The notes below the pieces were generated by a model that was given only the letters and a program-made list of their open reading frames with translations, searched no databases and had not been told where the DNA came from. Below are positions 35,033 to 43,624 of a stretch of 45,077 nt of DNA, piece after piece. The translations under genes were made by a program, and so were the position numbers. The stretch spans positions 1-45,077 of the forward strand of contig JASBVO010000020.1 in assembly GCA_029961105.1 (NCBI GenBank). The letters are read 5' to 3'. Each line of letters starts with the position of its first letter. Positions within the stretch are counted from its first letter, which is position 1. This DNA comes from Micrococcus sp. (lineage in GTDB: Bacteria > Actinomycetota > Actinomycetes > Actinomycetales > Micrococcaceae).

Positions 35033-38000
35033 ATGTCCCAGTCCCCCGCCACCGCCTTCCGCCTGGAGTACCCACCTCAACTGCCGGTCTCGGCCGAGCG
35101 GGACACCATCAAGGATGCCGTCCGGGACCACCAGGTGGTCATCGTGGCCGGCGAGACCGGCTCGGGCAAGACCACCCAGCTGCCCAAGATGCTCCTGGAG
35201 CTGGCCCTGGACCCGGACGAGACCGCGGTGTCCGGCACCGGCCTGATCGGCCACACCCAGCCGCGCCGGCTCGCGGCGCGCTCCGTGGCCGAACGCATCG
35301 CCTCCGAACTCGGCACCCCGATCGGCACCGACGTGGGCTACCAGGTCCGGTTCACGGCCGAGACCTCCGCCGGCACCAGGGTGAAGGTCATGACGGACGG
35401 CATCCTGCTCGCCGAGATCCAGCACGACCGGTTGCTGTCCAAGTACGCGGCCATCATCATCGACGAGGCCCACGAGCGCAGCCTGAACATCGACGTGCTG
35501 CTGGGCTACCTCAAGCGGATCCTGCCCGAGCGGCCGGACCTGCGCGTGGTCATCACCTCCGCGACGATCGACCCGGAGTCCTTCGCCGCGCACTTCGCCC
35601 TGCCCGCCCCGGACGCCGCGCCGGGTGACGCCCCGGTGCCGGCCCCGGTCATCGAGGTCTCCGGACGCACCTATCCGGTGGAGATCCGTTACCGGCCGCT
35701 GGACGAGCCGCGGCCGCAGGACGACCCCGACGACGATGCGGACGACGGCGAGGACGCCCGGGACCCGGTGGACGCGGTGTGCGACGCCGTCGACGAGCTG
35801 TCCCGTGAGCGCGAAGGGGACATCCTGGTGTTCTTCTCCGGCGAGCGGGAGATCCGCGACGCCGCCGAGGCCCTGGCCCCGCGCGTCGCCGCCAACCGGC
35901 GGCTGGGGAACACGGAGGTGCTGCCGCTGTACGGCCGGCTGTCCATGGCCGAGCAGCACCGGGTGTTCTCCCCCGGCGGGCGGCGGCGCATCATCCTGGC
36001 CACCAACGTCGCCGAGACCTCCCTGACGGTGCCGGGCATCAAGTACGTCATCGACACGGGCACCGCCCGCATCTCCCGCTACTCGCACCGCACCAAGGTC
36101 CAGCGACTGCCCATCGAGCGGATCAGCCAGGCCAGCGCCAACCAGCGTTCGGGCCGGTGCGGGCGCACCTCGGACGGCATCGCCATCCGGCTGTACTCCG
36201 AGGAGGACTTCGCCTCCCGGCCGGAGTTCACCGATCCGGAGATCCTGCGCACCAACCTGTCCGCGGTCATCCTGCAGATGTGCTCCATGGGCGTGGCCCG
36301 CACCCCCGCCGACGTCGGGGACTTCCCCTTCCTGCAGGCCCCGGACTCCCGCCAGGTCACCGACGGCGCCACCGTGCTCACCGAGCTCGGCGCGCTGAAC
36401 AGCGGCCAGCCCGACGCGCGTGGGAAGTCCTACCCCAAGGGCACGATCACCCCGGTGGGGCGCAAGCTGGCCCGGCTGCCGGTGGACCCGCGGCTGGGCC
36501 GGATGATCGTCGAGGCCGGCGAGCGCGGCTGCGTGCGGGAGGTGATGGTCCTGGCCGCGGCCCTGACCATCCAGGATCCCCGCGAGCGCCCCACCGAGCA
36601 GCGGGCCCAGGCCGACGAGCAGCATGCCCGGTTCACGGACGAGAACTCGGACTTCTCCGCGCTGCTGAACCTGTGGTCCTACTTGCGCGAGCGGCAGAAG
36701 GAGCTCTCCGGCAACCAGTTCCGGAGGATGTGCCGCAGCGAGTACATCAACTACCTGCGGGTGCGCGAGTGGCAGGACCTGGTCCAGCAGCTGCGCCAGC
36801 TGGCCAGGCCGCTGGGCATCTCCGTCTCCCCCGGCCCGGTGGACCCGGTGGGCCAGCACGAGCCGGTGCACCGGTCGCTGCTGTCCGGGCTGCTGTCCCA
36901 CATCGGGTCCTGGGACGAGCGCAAGCGCGAGTACGCCGGGGCCCGGAACACCCGGTTCGCGGTGTTCCCCGGCTCGGCCCTGTTCAAGAAGCGCCACGCC
37001 TTCGTGATGGCCGCCGAGCTGGTGGAGACCTCCCGGCTCTGGGCCCGGATGGTGGCGAGGATCGACCCGGACTGGGCCGTGGAGGCCGCCGGCTCCCTGG
37101 CCAAGCGGACCTACAACGAGCCGCACTGGTCCCGCAGGTCCGGTTCCGTGGTGGCCCGGGAGAAGGTCACCCTGTTCGGGGTCACCCTCGTCCCGGACCG
37201 CCAGGTGCAGTTCTGGAAGATCGACCCGGCCCTGTCCCGCGAGCTGTTCATCCGACACGCGCTGGTGGAGGGTGACTGGAAGACCCGTCACCACTTCTTC
37301 GCCCGCAACCGGAAGGCCCTGGCCGAGGTCGAGGAGCTGGAGACGCGGCTGCGCCGACGTGACCTGCGCGTCTCGGACCAGGACCTGTTCGAGTTCTACG
37401 ACGCCCGGATCCCCGCCTCCGTGGTCTCCGAGCGGCACTTCGACTCCTGGTGGAAGAAGGCCCGCCAGCAGAGCCCGGAGCTGCTGGACTTCGACCCGCG
37501 GTCCCTGCTGGCCGTGGACACCGAGGACCTGGACACCGACCAGTTCCCCACCACCTTCCACCACCCCACGGCCGGCGGCGGGATCGACCTGGAGCTGTCC
37601 TACGACTTCAATCCGGCCGCCACCGCGGGCGAGCCGGACGGCATCACCGTCATCATCCCGGTGCTGATGCTCAACCAGATGGACCCGGAGCGGTTCCGCT
37701 GGCTGGTGCCCGGACTGCGCGTGGAGCTGGTGACCGCACTGATCAGGTCCCTGCCCAAGGCCGTGCGGAAGAACTTCGTGCCGGCCCCGGACGTGGCCCG
37801 GGCCGCCGTCGAGGCCCTGGAGCAGGACGCGGACCCGCAGGCCGATGACCTGCTGCCCGCCCTGGAGCTGGCGCTGCGCCGGCTGAGGGGCGTGGTCGTC
37901 CCGCCCGGGTCCTGGGACTTGTCCGCGGTGCCGCCGCACCTGGTGCCGGACTACCGCGTGGTGGACGGCCGCGGCGCGGTGATCGGGGGCGGGCAGGACC

Positions 38001-39115
38001 TGGCCGCCCTGCAGGACCGGCTGGCCGGACAGAACCGCACGGCCATCGCCGAGTCACTGGCGCGTGCGGCCGGTGGCCCGGGTCCCGACGGCGGCGCCCC
38101 CTCCCCCGGCACCGTCCCGGGAGCCGGTGGTGCCGGGAAGGACGGCAGGGCGGGCAGGCGCGGTGGAGACGGCCGCGGCGCGCCCGGCCGCCCCGCCCCG
38201 CCCGCGGTCCCCGCCCTGGCCGAACGCCACGGCATGACGACGTGGGACATCGGGGACATCCCGCGCAAGCTCGACACCACCATCTCCGCCGGATCGGGGA
38301 CACAGCGGATCACCGGGTACCCGGGCCTGACCGCCGAGACCCTGCCGGACGGCTCTCCGGCGGCGGGGCTGACCGTGTTCCGCACCGAGGCGGACCAGCT
38401 CTCCGCCCACCGGGCCGGCGTCGTCAACCTGCTGCTGGCGCAGGTCCCCAGCCCGCAGCGCTACGTGCTGGACCACCTGGACAACCGGGAGAAGCTGACC
38501 TTCACGCAGAATCCGCACGGCTCGGTGGACCAGCTGGTGGCCGACTGCACCCGGGCCGCCGTGGACCGGCTGGTGCCGGAGGACCTGCCGTTCACCGCGG
38601 GGTCGTTCCAGGCGCTGTTCACCGCCGTGCGGGCGGACCTGATCGACACGGTCTTCGCCGTGACGGCCGTCGTGGAGAGGGTGCTGTCCCGCGCCGGACA
38701 GGTCCGCCGCGAGCTCAAGGGCACGGTGTCCCTGGCGATGGCGCCGGCGCTCAGTGACATCAAGGCCCAGCTGGAACAGCTCATCGTCCCGGGCTTCGTG
38801 GCGGCCACCGGGTGGCGGCACCTGCAGCACCTGCCACGCTACCTGGACGGGATGCTGCGCCGGATCGAGAGGCTCAAGGCCGGCGGGCACCTCCAGCGCG
38901 ACGGCCGGGACATGGCCGTGGTCCAGGCCCTGGAGGACGAGTTCGACGCCGCCGTGGCCGCCCTGCCGCCCGGCCGGCCGGTGCCGCCGGCGCTGGAGGA
39001 GGTGCGCTGGCTGATCGAGGAGCTGCGGATCAGCTTCTTCGCCCAGGACCTCGGCACCGCCGTGTCCGTCTCCGAGAAGCGCGTCCGCCAGGCCCTGAGG
39101 CAGGCCACGGGCTGA
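35033..39115 (+). CDS. hrpA: ATP-dependent RNA helicase HrpA
   Basis: 1360-residue DEAH-box helicase. Motif I is GETGSGKT (40-47), motif II DEAH (144-147, IIIDEAHERSLN), motif III SATID, motif V TNVAETSLTVPG and motif VI QRSGRCGRT. The winged-helix, HA2/ratchet and OB-fold regions and the long C-terminal DUF3418 domain of HrpA follow (segments LSYDFNP, IPVLMLNQMDPERF, GYPGLTAETLPDG). Family members rescue stalled ribosomes and process mRNA in E. coli. Two low-complexity insertions stand out: an acidic loop near residues 222-245 and a Gly/Arg/Pro/Ala-rich stretch near 1010-1060. ATG 35033 is chosen over upstream in-frame codons because it matches the family start and the -10 spacing. Length fits the 1300-residue family. 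Confidence 0.95.
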   Translation: MSQSPATAFRLEYPPQLPVSAERDTIKDAVRDHQVVIVAGETGSGKTTQLPKMLLELALDPDETAVSGTGLIGHTQPRRLAARSVAERIASELGTPIGTDVGYQVRFTAETSAGTRVKVMTDGILLAEIQHDRLLSKYAAIIIDEAHERSLNIDVLLGYLKRILPERPDLRVVITSATIDPESFAAHFALPAPDAAPGDAPVPAPVIEVSGRTYPVEIRYRPLDEPRPQDDPDDDADDGEDARDPVDAVCDAVDELSREREGDILVFFSGEREIRDAAEALAPRVAANRRLGNTEVLPLYGRLSMAEQHRVFSPGGRRRIILATNVAETSLTVPGIKYVIDTGTARISRYSHRTKVQRLPIERISQASANQRSGRCGRTSDGIAIRLYSEEDFASRPEFTDPEILRTNLSAVILQMCSMGVARTPADVGDFPFLQAPDSRQVTDGATVLTELGALNSGQPDARGKSYPKGTITPVGRKLARLPVDPRLGRMIVEAGERGCVREVMVLAAALTIQDPRERPTEQRAQADEQHARFTDENSDFSALLNLWSYLRERQKELSGNQFRRMCRSEYINYLRVREWQDLVQQLRQLARPLGISVSPGPVDPVGQHEPVHRSLLSGLLSHIGSWDERKREYAGARNTRFAVFPGSALFKKRHAFVMAAELVETSRLWARMVARIDPDWAVEAAGSLAKRTYNEPHWSRRSGSVVAREKVTLFGVTLVPDRQVQFWKIDPALSRELFIRHALVEGDWKTRHHFFARNRKALAEVEELETRLRRRDLRVSDQDLFEFYDARIPASVVSERHFDSWWKKARQQSPELLDFDPRSLLAVDTEDLDTDQFPTTFHHPTAGGGIDLELSYDFNPAATAGEPDGITVIIPVLMLNQMDPERFRWLVPGLRVELVTALIRSLPKAVRKNFVPAPDVARAAVEALEQDADPQADDLLPALELALRRLRGVVVPPGSWDLSAVPPHLVPDYRVVDGRGAVIGGGQDLAALQDRLAGQNRTAIAESLARAAGGPGPDGGAPSPGTVPGAGGAGKDGRAGRRGGDGRGAPGRPAPPAVPALAERHGMTTWDIGDIPRKLDTTISAGSGTQRITGYPGLTAETLPDGSPAAGLTVFRTEADQLSAHRAGVVNLLLAQVPSPQRYVLDHLDNREKLTFTQNPHGSVDQLVADCTRAAVDRLVPEDLPFTAGSFQALFTAVRADLIDTVFAVTAVVERVLSRAGQVRRELKGTVSLAMAPALSDIKAQLEQLIVPGFVAATGWRHLQHLPRYLDGMLRRIERLKAGGHLQRDGRDMAVVQALEDEFDAAVAALPPGRPVPPALEEVRWLIEELRISFFAQDLGTAVSVSEKRVRQALRQATG

Positions 39116-39120
39116 GCCGC

Positions 39121-39140
39121 CGGGCCGCGGCCACGGCCCG
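39121..39140 (+). terminator. hairpin after hrpA
   Basis: Seven-base perfect stem CGGGCCG/CGGCCCG with a six-base loop, starting 5 bases after the hrpA stop and followed by TGGCACCTTG. No long T-run; a weak terminator call. Confidence 0.4.
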
Positions 39141-39156
39141 TGGCACCTTGTCGCCG

Positions 39157-39162
39157 TTGACA
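39157..39162 (+). promoter_or_regulatory. candidate -35 (TTGACA) before the DUF2231-Rieske gene
   Basis: A perfect TTGACA hexamer, about 115 bases before the ATG at 39277. The -10 at the expected distance is poor (AGGGTT near 39179), so the promoter is uncertain. Confidence 0.3.
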
Positions 39163-39276
39163 CGGCGATGGAACACTGAGGGTTCCTTCGGCCCCTGCGG
39201 TCCGTCCGCGTCACCACGGTCCTGCCACGACCGGCGGAGCGGTGGAGCCACGGTTGACGACACCCTGGAGGCCACC

Positions 39277-40128
39277 ATGAGGATGATCGACGATCTTGTC
39301 GGCGGCGTGGAGCGCTGGAGGGCGCTGGACGGCATCGGCCGTCCGGTCGCCGCGGCGGTGAGCCGGGCCGTGAGCCCGAGGCCCGTGCGCAACCTGCTCA
39401 GCGGCACCGCCCTGGGCCACCCCGCGCACCCGGTGCTCACCGACCTGCCGATCGGCGCCTGGTCCATGGCCGCGGTGCTGGACGTGGTGGGCGGACGCGC
39501 GGCGGAACCGGCCGCCGACCTGCTCGTGGCCACCGGAGTGGCGGCAGCCGTCCCGACGGCCGCCACCGGCCTCAACGACTGGTCCGACACCAAGGGGGCG
39601 GCCCGCCGCGTGGGCCAGGTGCACGCGGCGGCCAACACCATCGGCCTGGCCCTCTACTCGGCCTCGTACGCCTACCGTCGGCGCGGGCGGCGCACCACCG
39701 GCAAGGCCCTGGGCCTGGCCGGGCTGGGGGCCGTGCTGGCCGGCGGGTTCCTCGGCGGGCACCTCAGCTACGCCCTGGGCGTCAACGTGAACCGGACCGC
39801 CTGGCGGAGGGGCCCGAGGGACTGGACCGACGTCCTCGACGAGGCCGGGCTGGCTCCCGGCGGGCACCGGCTGGTCCCCGCCGGGGACGTCTCGGTGCTG
39901 CTGGTCCGTGACGACGGCGCGATCACCGCGTTGGACAACGTCTGCAGCCACATGGGTGGTCCCCTCCAGGAGGGCACGATCGCCGATGGGTGCGTCACCT
40001 GCCCCTGGCACGGCAGCACCTTCCGCCTGGAGGACGGCAGTATCGTCCGCGGCCCGGCCAGCGTCCCGCAGCCCGCCTACGAGGCGCGGGTGCAGGACGG
40101 GCGGATCCAGGTGCGCGCCCGCCCGTAG
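39277..40128 (+). CDS. DUF2231-Rieske [2Fe-2S] fusion membrane protein
   Basis: 283-residue protein. The N-terminal part (about 45-170) has the DUF2231 pattern: GHPAHPVLTDLPIGAW followed by four hydrophobic helices. It is fused to a C-terminal Rieske domain (about 190-283) with the cluster ligands CSHMGG (Cys223, His225) and CPWHG (Cys242, His245). The Rieske domain resembles ferredoxin-type NirD/dioxygenase ferredoxins rather than the cytochrome bc1 protein. Probably a membrane-anchored electron-transfer protein; the partner is unknown and no oxygenase or reductase gene is adjacent. ATG 39277 has GGAGG five bases before; an in-frame ATG at 39283 is a close alternative. It converges on the HIT gene with 18 bases between. 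Confidence 0.9.
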   Translation: MRMIDDLVGGVERWRALDGIGRPVAAAVSRAVSPRPVRNLLSGTALGHPAHPVLTDLPIGAWSMAAVLDVVGGRAAEPAADLLVATGVAAAVPTAATGLNDWSDTKGAARRVGQVHAAANTIGLALYSASYAYRRRGRRTTGKALGLAGLGAVLAGGFLGGHLSYALGVNVNRTAWRRGPRDWTDVLDEAGLAPGGHRLVPAGDVSVLLVRDDGAITALDNVCSHMGGPLQEGTIADGCVTCPWHGSTFRLEDGSIVRGPASVPQPAYEARVQDGRIQVRARP

Positions 40129-40146
40129 GCATCGCGCTGGAGAGGG

Positions 40147-40575
40147 TCAGTCCCCCGGGACGAACTCCCCGTGGCCGGCCACGCGCAGCCCGGCCCGGAT
40201 CTTCCCGGCGGCCTCGTCCAGGTCCTCCGGCTCGGGGTGGTTGTCCACCTTCTCCAGGTCGAAGTCGTCGAGGGAGTAGGACGGCCAGACGTGCACGTGC
40301 AGGTGCGGGATCTCATAGCCGGCGATCATGAGCCCGGCCCGGTGCGCGCCGAAGGCCTCCACCTGGACCTTGCCGATCGTCTGGGCCACGGTCACCAGGT
40401 GGGAGACGAGCCCCGGATCGACCTCGGTCCACTTGTCCACCTCGGCGCGGGGCACCACGAGGGTGTGACCCTGGGTCAGGGGGCCGATGGACAGGAAGGC
40501 CGCGCAGGTCTCGTCCTGCCAGACGAAGCGGCCGGGCAGTTCCCCGTTGATGATGCGGGTGAAGACAGTGCTCAT
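40147..40575 (-). CDS. HIT-family nucleotide hydrolase
   Basis: 142-residue histidine-triad protein. The triad is HLHVHVW (His91, His93, His95), with the FTRIINGELPGRFVWQDE start and GHTLVVPR that typify bacterial Hint-like proteins hydrolysing AMP-linked or dinucleotide substrates. The residues after the triad (PSYSLDDFDLEKVDNHP) form the branch-specific C-terminal loop. ATG 40575 has GGAGGAG eight bases upstream. Physiological substrate unknown. Confidence 0.94.
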   Translation of the reverse strand: MSTVFTRIINGELPGRFVWQDETCAAFLSIGPLTQGHTLVVPRAEVDKWTEVDPGLVSHLVTVAQTIGKVQVEAFGAHRAGLMIAGYEIPHLHVHVWPSYSLDDFDLEKVDNHPEPEDLDEAAGKIRAGLRVAGHGEFVPGD

Positions 40576-40656
40576 GGTGTGGGCTCCTCCATCGTGGTCG
40601 TGCGTTCAGTCTGGACGATCAGGGTCGGGTCGGGTGCCGTCGGCGCGGTTCCCGGT

Positions 40657-41589
40657 TCAGGGTTCCTCGCCGGTGGCCACCGGACGCCCTGGGGTGTTGG
40701 ACCAGGCCGACCAAGAACCGGGGAACAGGGCCGCCTGATAGCCGGCGATGTTCAGCGCCGCCACCTGGTGGGCGGCGTTCACGCCCGAACCGCAGTAGGT
40801 CCCCAGCGGGAGATCACACTGCACGCCCAGGGAGCGGAACCGCTCGGCCAGTTCGTCGGCGGGACGGAACCGACCGTCGTCACCCACGTTCTGGGTGGTG
40901 GGAGCGCTGACCGCACCGGGGATGTGCCCGGCCTGGGGGTCCAGCGGCTCCTCCTCACCGCGGTAGCGCGCAGCGGACCGGGCGTCCAGCAGCACACCGC
41001 CCTGCGGCAGTCCGGCGGCCGCGTCCATGTCGAGCACCGGCATCCGCCCCCAGTCGGTCCGCGCATTGCCCGGCACGGGGATCACGTCCCCGGCCTGGAG
41101 GGGCAGCCCGGCCGCGCGCCAGGCCGCCAGGCCGCCGTCGAGCAGGTAGGACTGTTCCAGGCCGGCGTGCCGCAGCAGCCACCAGGGCCGGGCCGCCGAG
41201 GTGCCCTGGACGTCGTCGTACACCACGACCGTGTCCCCGTCGTTGATGCCGAGCATCCGCACGGTGTCCCCGAACCGGTCCGGGTCCGGCAGCGGGTGCC
41301 GGCCCTCGCGCGGGCCGTCGTGGCTGGCCAGCTGGCCGTCCATGCTCACGTACACCGCGCCGGGGAGGTGGCCGCGCAGGTACTCGGCGTGACCGTGGTG
41401 GGAGCCCATGGCGGCCCAGCGCACGTCCAGCAGCTTCACGGTGTCGGCGTCCGGACGCCGGTCCGCGGGCACGAACCCCGGACGCAGCGGACCAGCCGGC
41501 GCCGGGAGCGCGGACGGGTCGTGCCCCTGCCAGGCGGCCACCGTCCGGACGTCCACCAGGACGGGGGTGGCTTCGTTCAGCCGATCCAC
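40657..41589 (-). CDS. two-domain rhodanese-type sulfurtransferase
   Basis: 310-residue sulfurtransferase of the thiosulfate/3-mercaptopyruvate type. The N-terminal rhodanese domain is inactive (VVVYDDVQGTSAARPWWLLRHAG with Asp in the Cys position); the C-terminal domain has the active-site Cys266 in YCGSGVNA. CGSGV is the 3-mercaptopyruvate sulfurtransferase form. GTG 41589 overlaps the MBL gene by 13 bases, with GGAGG upstream. The first 50 residues repeat the domain opening (PVLVDVRT at 9-16, then KLLDVRW at 52-58), so the N-terminus is longer than usual. Role in cyanide/thiosulfate or Cys degradation is inferred. Confidence 0.9.
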   Translation of the reverse strand: MDRLNEATPVLVDVRTVAAWQGHDPSALPAPAGPLRPGFVPADRRPDADTVKLLDVRWAAMGSHHGHAEYLRGHLPGAVYVSMDGQLASHDGPREGRHPLPDPDRFGDTVRMLGINDGDTVVVYDDVQGTSAARPWWLLRHAGLEQSYLLDGGLAAWRAAGLPLQAGDVIPVPGNARTDWGRMPVLDMDAAAGLPQGGVLLDARSAARYRGEEEPLDPQAGHIPGAVSAPTTQNVGDDGRFRPADELAERFRSLGVQCDLPLGTYCGSGVNAAHQVAALNIAGYQAALFPGSWSAWSNTPGRPVATGEEP

Positions 41590-42257
41590 GCGGTGTCCCC
41601 CTCCTCCAGGACGACCAGCTCGGCCCCGTAGCGCTCGGCGAACGTGGCGGCCTGCCTGCGGTACATCGGAAGCCCGCGGCCGTTCAGCAGCCCGTCGTGG
41701 ACGGGAATGGCCCGGCGCGGACGCACGGCGGTGATGAAGTCGACCATCTCGGACACCTTGGACCACGGGGCGCTCAACGGCACCAGCAGGGTGTCCGGGG
41801 CCGGACCGGGCGGGACGATGTAACTATCCCCCGGGTGGTAGACCAGCCCGTCGAGGACGTAGCCGGTGTTGGCGACCATGGGGATCTGGGGATGGATGAG
41901 GGCGTGCTGTCCGCCCACGGTCCGCACGGCGAAGCCCGCGGTCTCGAACTGCTCACCAGCGCCGGTGGCGATGATCCGCTCGGCCGACACCCCTGCGCGG
42001 CCTGCCGCCCCGGCGAGCCGGGTGGCGGGGGCCGCCGGCGCACGGACGGTCACGTCCGGGTGCGCGGCGAGGAACTCGAGCACGGGGCCGTCGTCGAGGT
42101 GGTCGGCGTGCTCGTGGGTCACGAGGATGTGCTCGGCGCCCTCGAGCGCCGCCGGGACGTCCGTGAAGTTCCCCGGGTCGATGACGAGACGCCGACCGGC
42201 CTTCTCCAGCCGGACGCAGGCGTGGCCGAACTTGGTCAGGGCGATCTGGGATTCCAC
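41577..42257 (-). CDS. MBL-fold metal-dependent hydrolase (UlaG-like)
   Basis: 226-residue metallo-beta-lactamase fold protein. The metal motif THEHADHLD gives His48, His50, Asp52 and His53; DPGN (28-31) and HPGDSY later in the chain are further typical positions. It resembles the small UlaG-like group, whose members include lactonases and many uncharacterised hydrolases. The start GTG 42257 stands 6 bases after TAGGCT, so a leaderless transcript is likely. Its 3' end overlaps the sulfurtransferase gene by 13 bases, suggesting one operon; a sulfur-related role (like persulfide dioxygenases, also MBL fold) is only a speculation and the motif pattern does not specifically support it. Confidence 0.88.
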   Translation of the reverse strand: MESQIALTKFGHACVRLEKAGRRLVIDPGNFTDVPAALEGAEHILVTHEHADHLDDGPVLEFLAAHPDVTVRAPAAPATRLAGAAGRAGVSAERIIATGAGEQFETAGFAVRTVGGQHALIHPQIPMVANTGYVLDGLVYHPGDSYIVPPGPAPDTLLVPLSAPWSKVSEMVDFITAVRPRRAIPVHDGLLNGRGLPMYRRQAATFAERYGAELVVLEEGDTAWIG

Positions 42258-42263
42258 CCGGCC

Positions 42264-42269
42264 AGCCTA
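42264..42269 (-). promoter_or_regulatory. -10 element (TAGGCT) of a leaderless MBL-gene promoter
   Basis: On the minus strand TAGGCT is followed by 6 bases and the GTG start at 42257, leaving no room for a ribosome site. It fits the pattern seen at nucS and argS. Confidence 0.5.
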
Positions 42270-42389
42270 TCCCGGAACCCCGGTGACCGTCAGTCCCGGG
42301 ACCGTCCGGCCGGCGGGCCGAAGCCGCCTGTCAGCCGCCGGTCGAGGCCGGGCACCCCCGGGCGGGCGCCGTCCGGGACCGGGCGCTGG

Positions 42390-42395
42390 TAGCCT
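42390..42395 (+). promoter_or_regulatory. -10 element (TAGCCT) of a near-leaderless zur promoter
   Basis: TAGCCT, 9 bases, then ATG 42405. The expected start point is within about two bases of the ATG. The upstream 130 bases have no AT-rich palindrome of the kind expected for a Zur box, so autoregulation is not visible. Confidence 0.45.
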
Positions 42396-42404
42396 GTGCG
42401 GGAC

Positions 42405-42848
42405 ATGAACCCCGGACCCGACGCGAGCACGCCGCCCCCGCCGCAGCCCACCAGGCCGGCCCGGGGACGGTCCACCCGGCAGAAGACCGCGGTGAACAGG
42501 GCACTGGACGAACGCCAGGACTTCGTCAGCGCCCAGGAGCTCTTCGCCGTCCTCAAGGAGCGCGGCGAGCAGGTCTCCCTCGCCACGGTCTACCGCGTCC
42601 TGCAGCAACAGCAGCAGGACGGACTGGTGGACGTCCTCAACCCGGACGACGGCGAGTCGCTGTACCGCCGGTGCGAGGTGCAGAGCCACCACCACCACCT
42701 GGTGTGCCGGCAGTGCGGGCGCGCGGTGGAGATCGAGGCGCCGTCCGTGGAACGGTGGACCGCACGGATCGCGAGCGAGCACGGGTTCACCGATGCGGAG
42801 CACACCGTGGAGATCTACGGCCTCTGCCCCGACTGCTCGCGTCCCTGA
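42405..42848 (+). CDS. zur: zinc uptake regulator, Fur family
   Basis: 147-residue Fur-family repressor. The winged helix covers about 25-85 (STRQKTAVNRAL, FVSAQELFAVL, SLATVYRVLQ). The structural zinc site is CRQC (101, 104) and CPDC (141, 144). The HHHH stretch at 95-98, with Cys90, Glu111 and His133, supplies regulatory metal ligands as in Zur. The position next to the znu genes supports zinc rather than iron sensing. A Pro-rich 20-residue N-terminal tail precedes the DNA-binding domain. ATG 42405 is preferred to GTG 42396, which touches the -10. The gene's end overlaps znuC tail to tail by 34 bases. Confidence 0.93.
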   Translation: MNPGPDASTPPPPQPTRPARGRSTRQKTAVNRALDERQDFVSAQELFAVLKERGEQVSLATVYRVLQQQQQDGLVDVLNPDDGESLYRRCEVQSHHHHLVCRQCGRAVEIEAPSVERWTARIASEHGFTDAEHTVEIYGLCPDCSRP

Positions 42849-43624
42849 GCCTCCTCGGGCCCGCAGTCCGGATCCACCAGCAGCGGCGCCGCGGAACGGT
42901 GCAGGGAGCCCAGCCCATAGACGTCCTCCAAGTTCTTCCGGGTCATGACCTCGCCCGGGGCACCGGAGGCCACGACCCGCCCGTCCACGAGGATGACGTG
43001 GTCCGCGGCACCGGCCTCCTCCAGGTCGTGCGTGGTCAGCACGACGGAGTGGCCGTGCTCGGTCTCGGCGTGGATGATCCGGTCGATGGTCTGCGCCGAG
43101 GTGATGTCCAGCCCGGTCATCGGCTCGTCGAGCATGAGCACCTCGTGCCCCTGGGCCAGCCCCTGGGCCACGTAGACCCGCTGCCGCTGTCCCCCGGAGA
43201 GCTCCTCCAGGTGCCGGCCGGCCAGGTCCGCCACGTTCATCTTCTCCAGCGCCTCGCCCACGGCGGCGCGGTCGGCCCTGGAGAACGGGCGCAGCCACCC
43301 GTTGGACGGGTAGCGGCCCATCCTCACGACGTCGCGCACGGTCATCGGCGTCCCCACCGGGAACACCACCGACTGCATGACGTAGGAGATCCGCCGGCGG
43401 TTGGCATAGGCGGACCCGCCGAGCACCCGCAGTGAGCCCGACGTCGGCTCCAGCACCCCCGCGATGGCCTGCAGCAGGGTGGACTTGCCGGACCCGTTGG
43501 GTCCGATCACGGCCGTCACCCCGCCCAGCGGCACCGTGAACGTGGAGGCCTGCAGGGCCACGTGGCGACCGTGGGACAGCACGAGGTCACGGGCCTCGAC
43601 CAGGGCCCCAGCCGTACCGCTCAT
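42815..43624 (-). CDS. znuC: zinc/manganese ABC importer ATPase
   Basis: 269-residue ABC ATPase: Walker A GPNGSGKST, signature LSGGQRQRVYVAQGLAQG, Walker B VLMLDEPMTGLD, H-loop TTHDLEEA. It fits the ZnuC/MntB/AztA family that energises metal import. ATG 43624 overlaps the znuB stop by four bases (ATGA). The last 11 codons overlap the 3' end of convergent zur. Metal identity (Zn rather than Mn) is inferred from zur. Confidence 0.93.
   Translation of the reverse strand: MSGTAGALVEARDLVLSHGRHVALQASTFTVPLGGVTAVIGPNGSGKSTLLQAIAGVLEPTSGSLRVLGGSAYANRRRISYVMQSVVFPVGTPMTVRDVVRMGRYPSNGWLRPFSRADRAAVGEALEKMNVADLAGRHLEELSGGQRQRVYVAQGLAQGHEVLMLDEPMTGLDITSAQTIDRIIHAETEHGHSVVLTTHDLEEAGAADHVILVDGRVVASGAPGEVMTRKNLEDVYGLGSLHRSAAPLLVDPDCGPEEAQGREQSGQRP

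Noticed and set aside
34952-37939. Minus-strand open frame of 995 codons opposite hrpA
   Set aside because: Shadow of the helicase gene with biased composition (His/Gln/Gly/Leu/Val) and no motif; it also lacks a plausible start region.
42258-42404. Zur-binding palindrome in the MBL/zur divergent region
   Set aside because: No AT-rich interrupted palindrome was found, only GC-rich repeats of the kind seen throughout the window.
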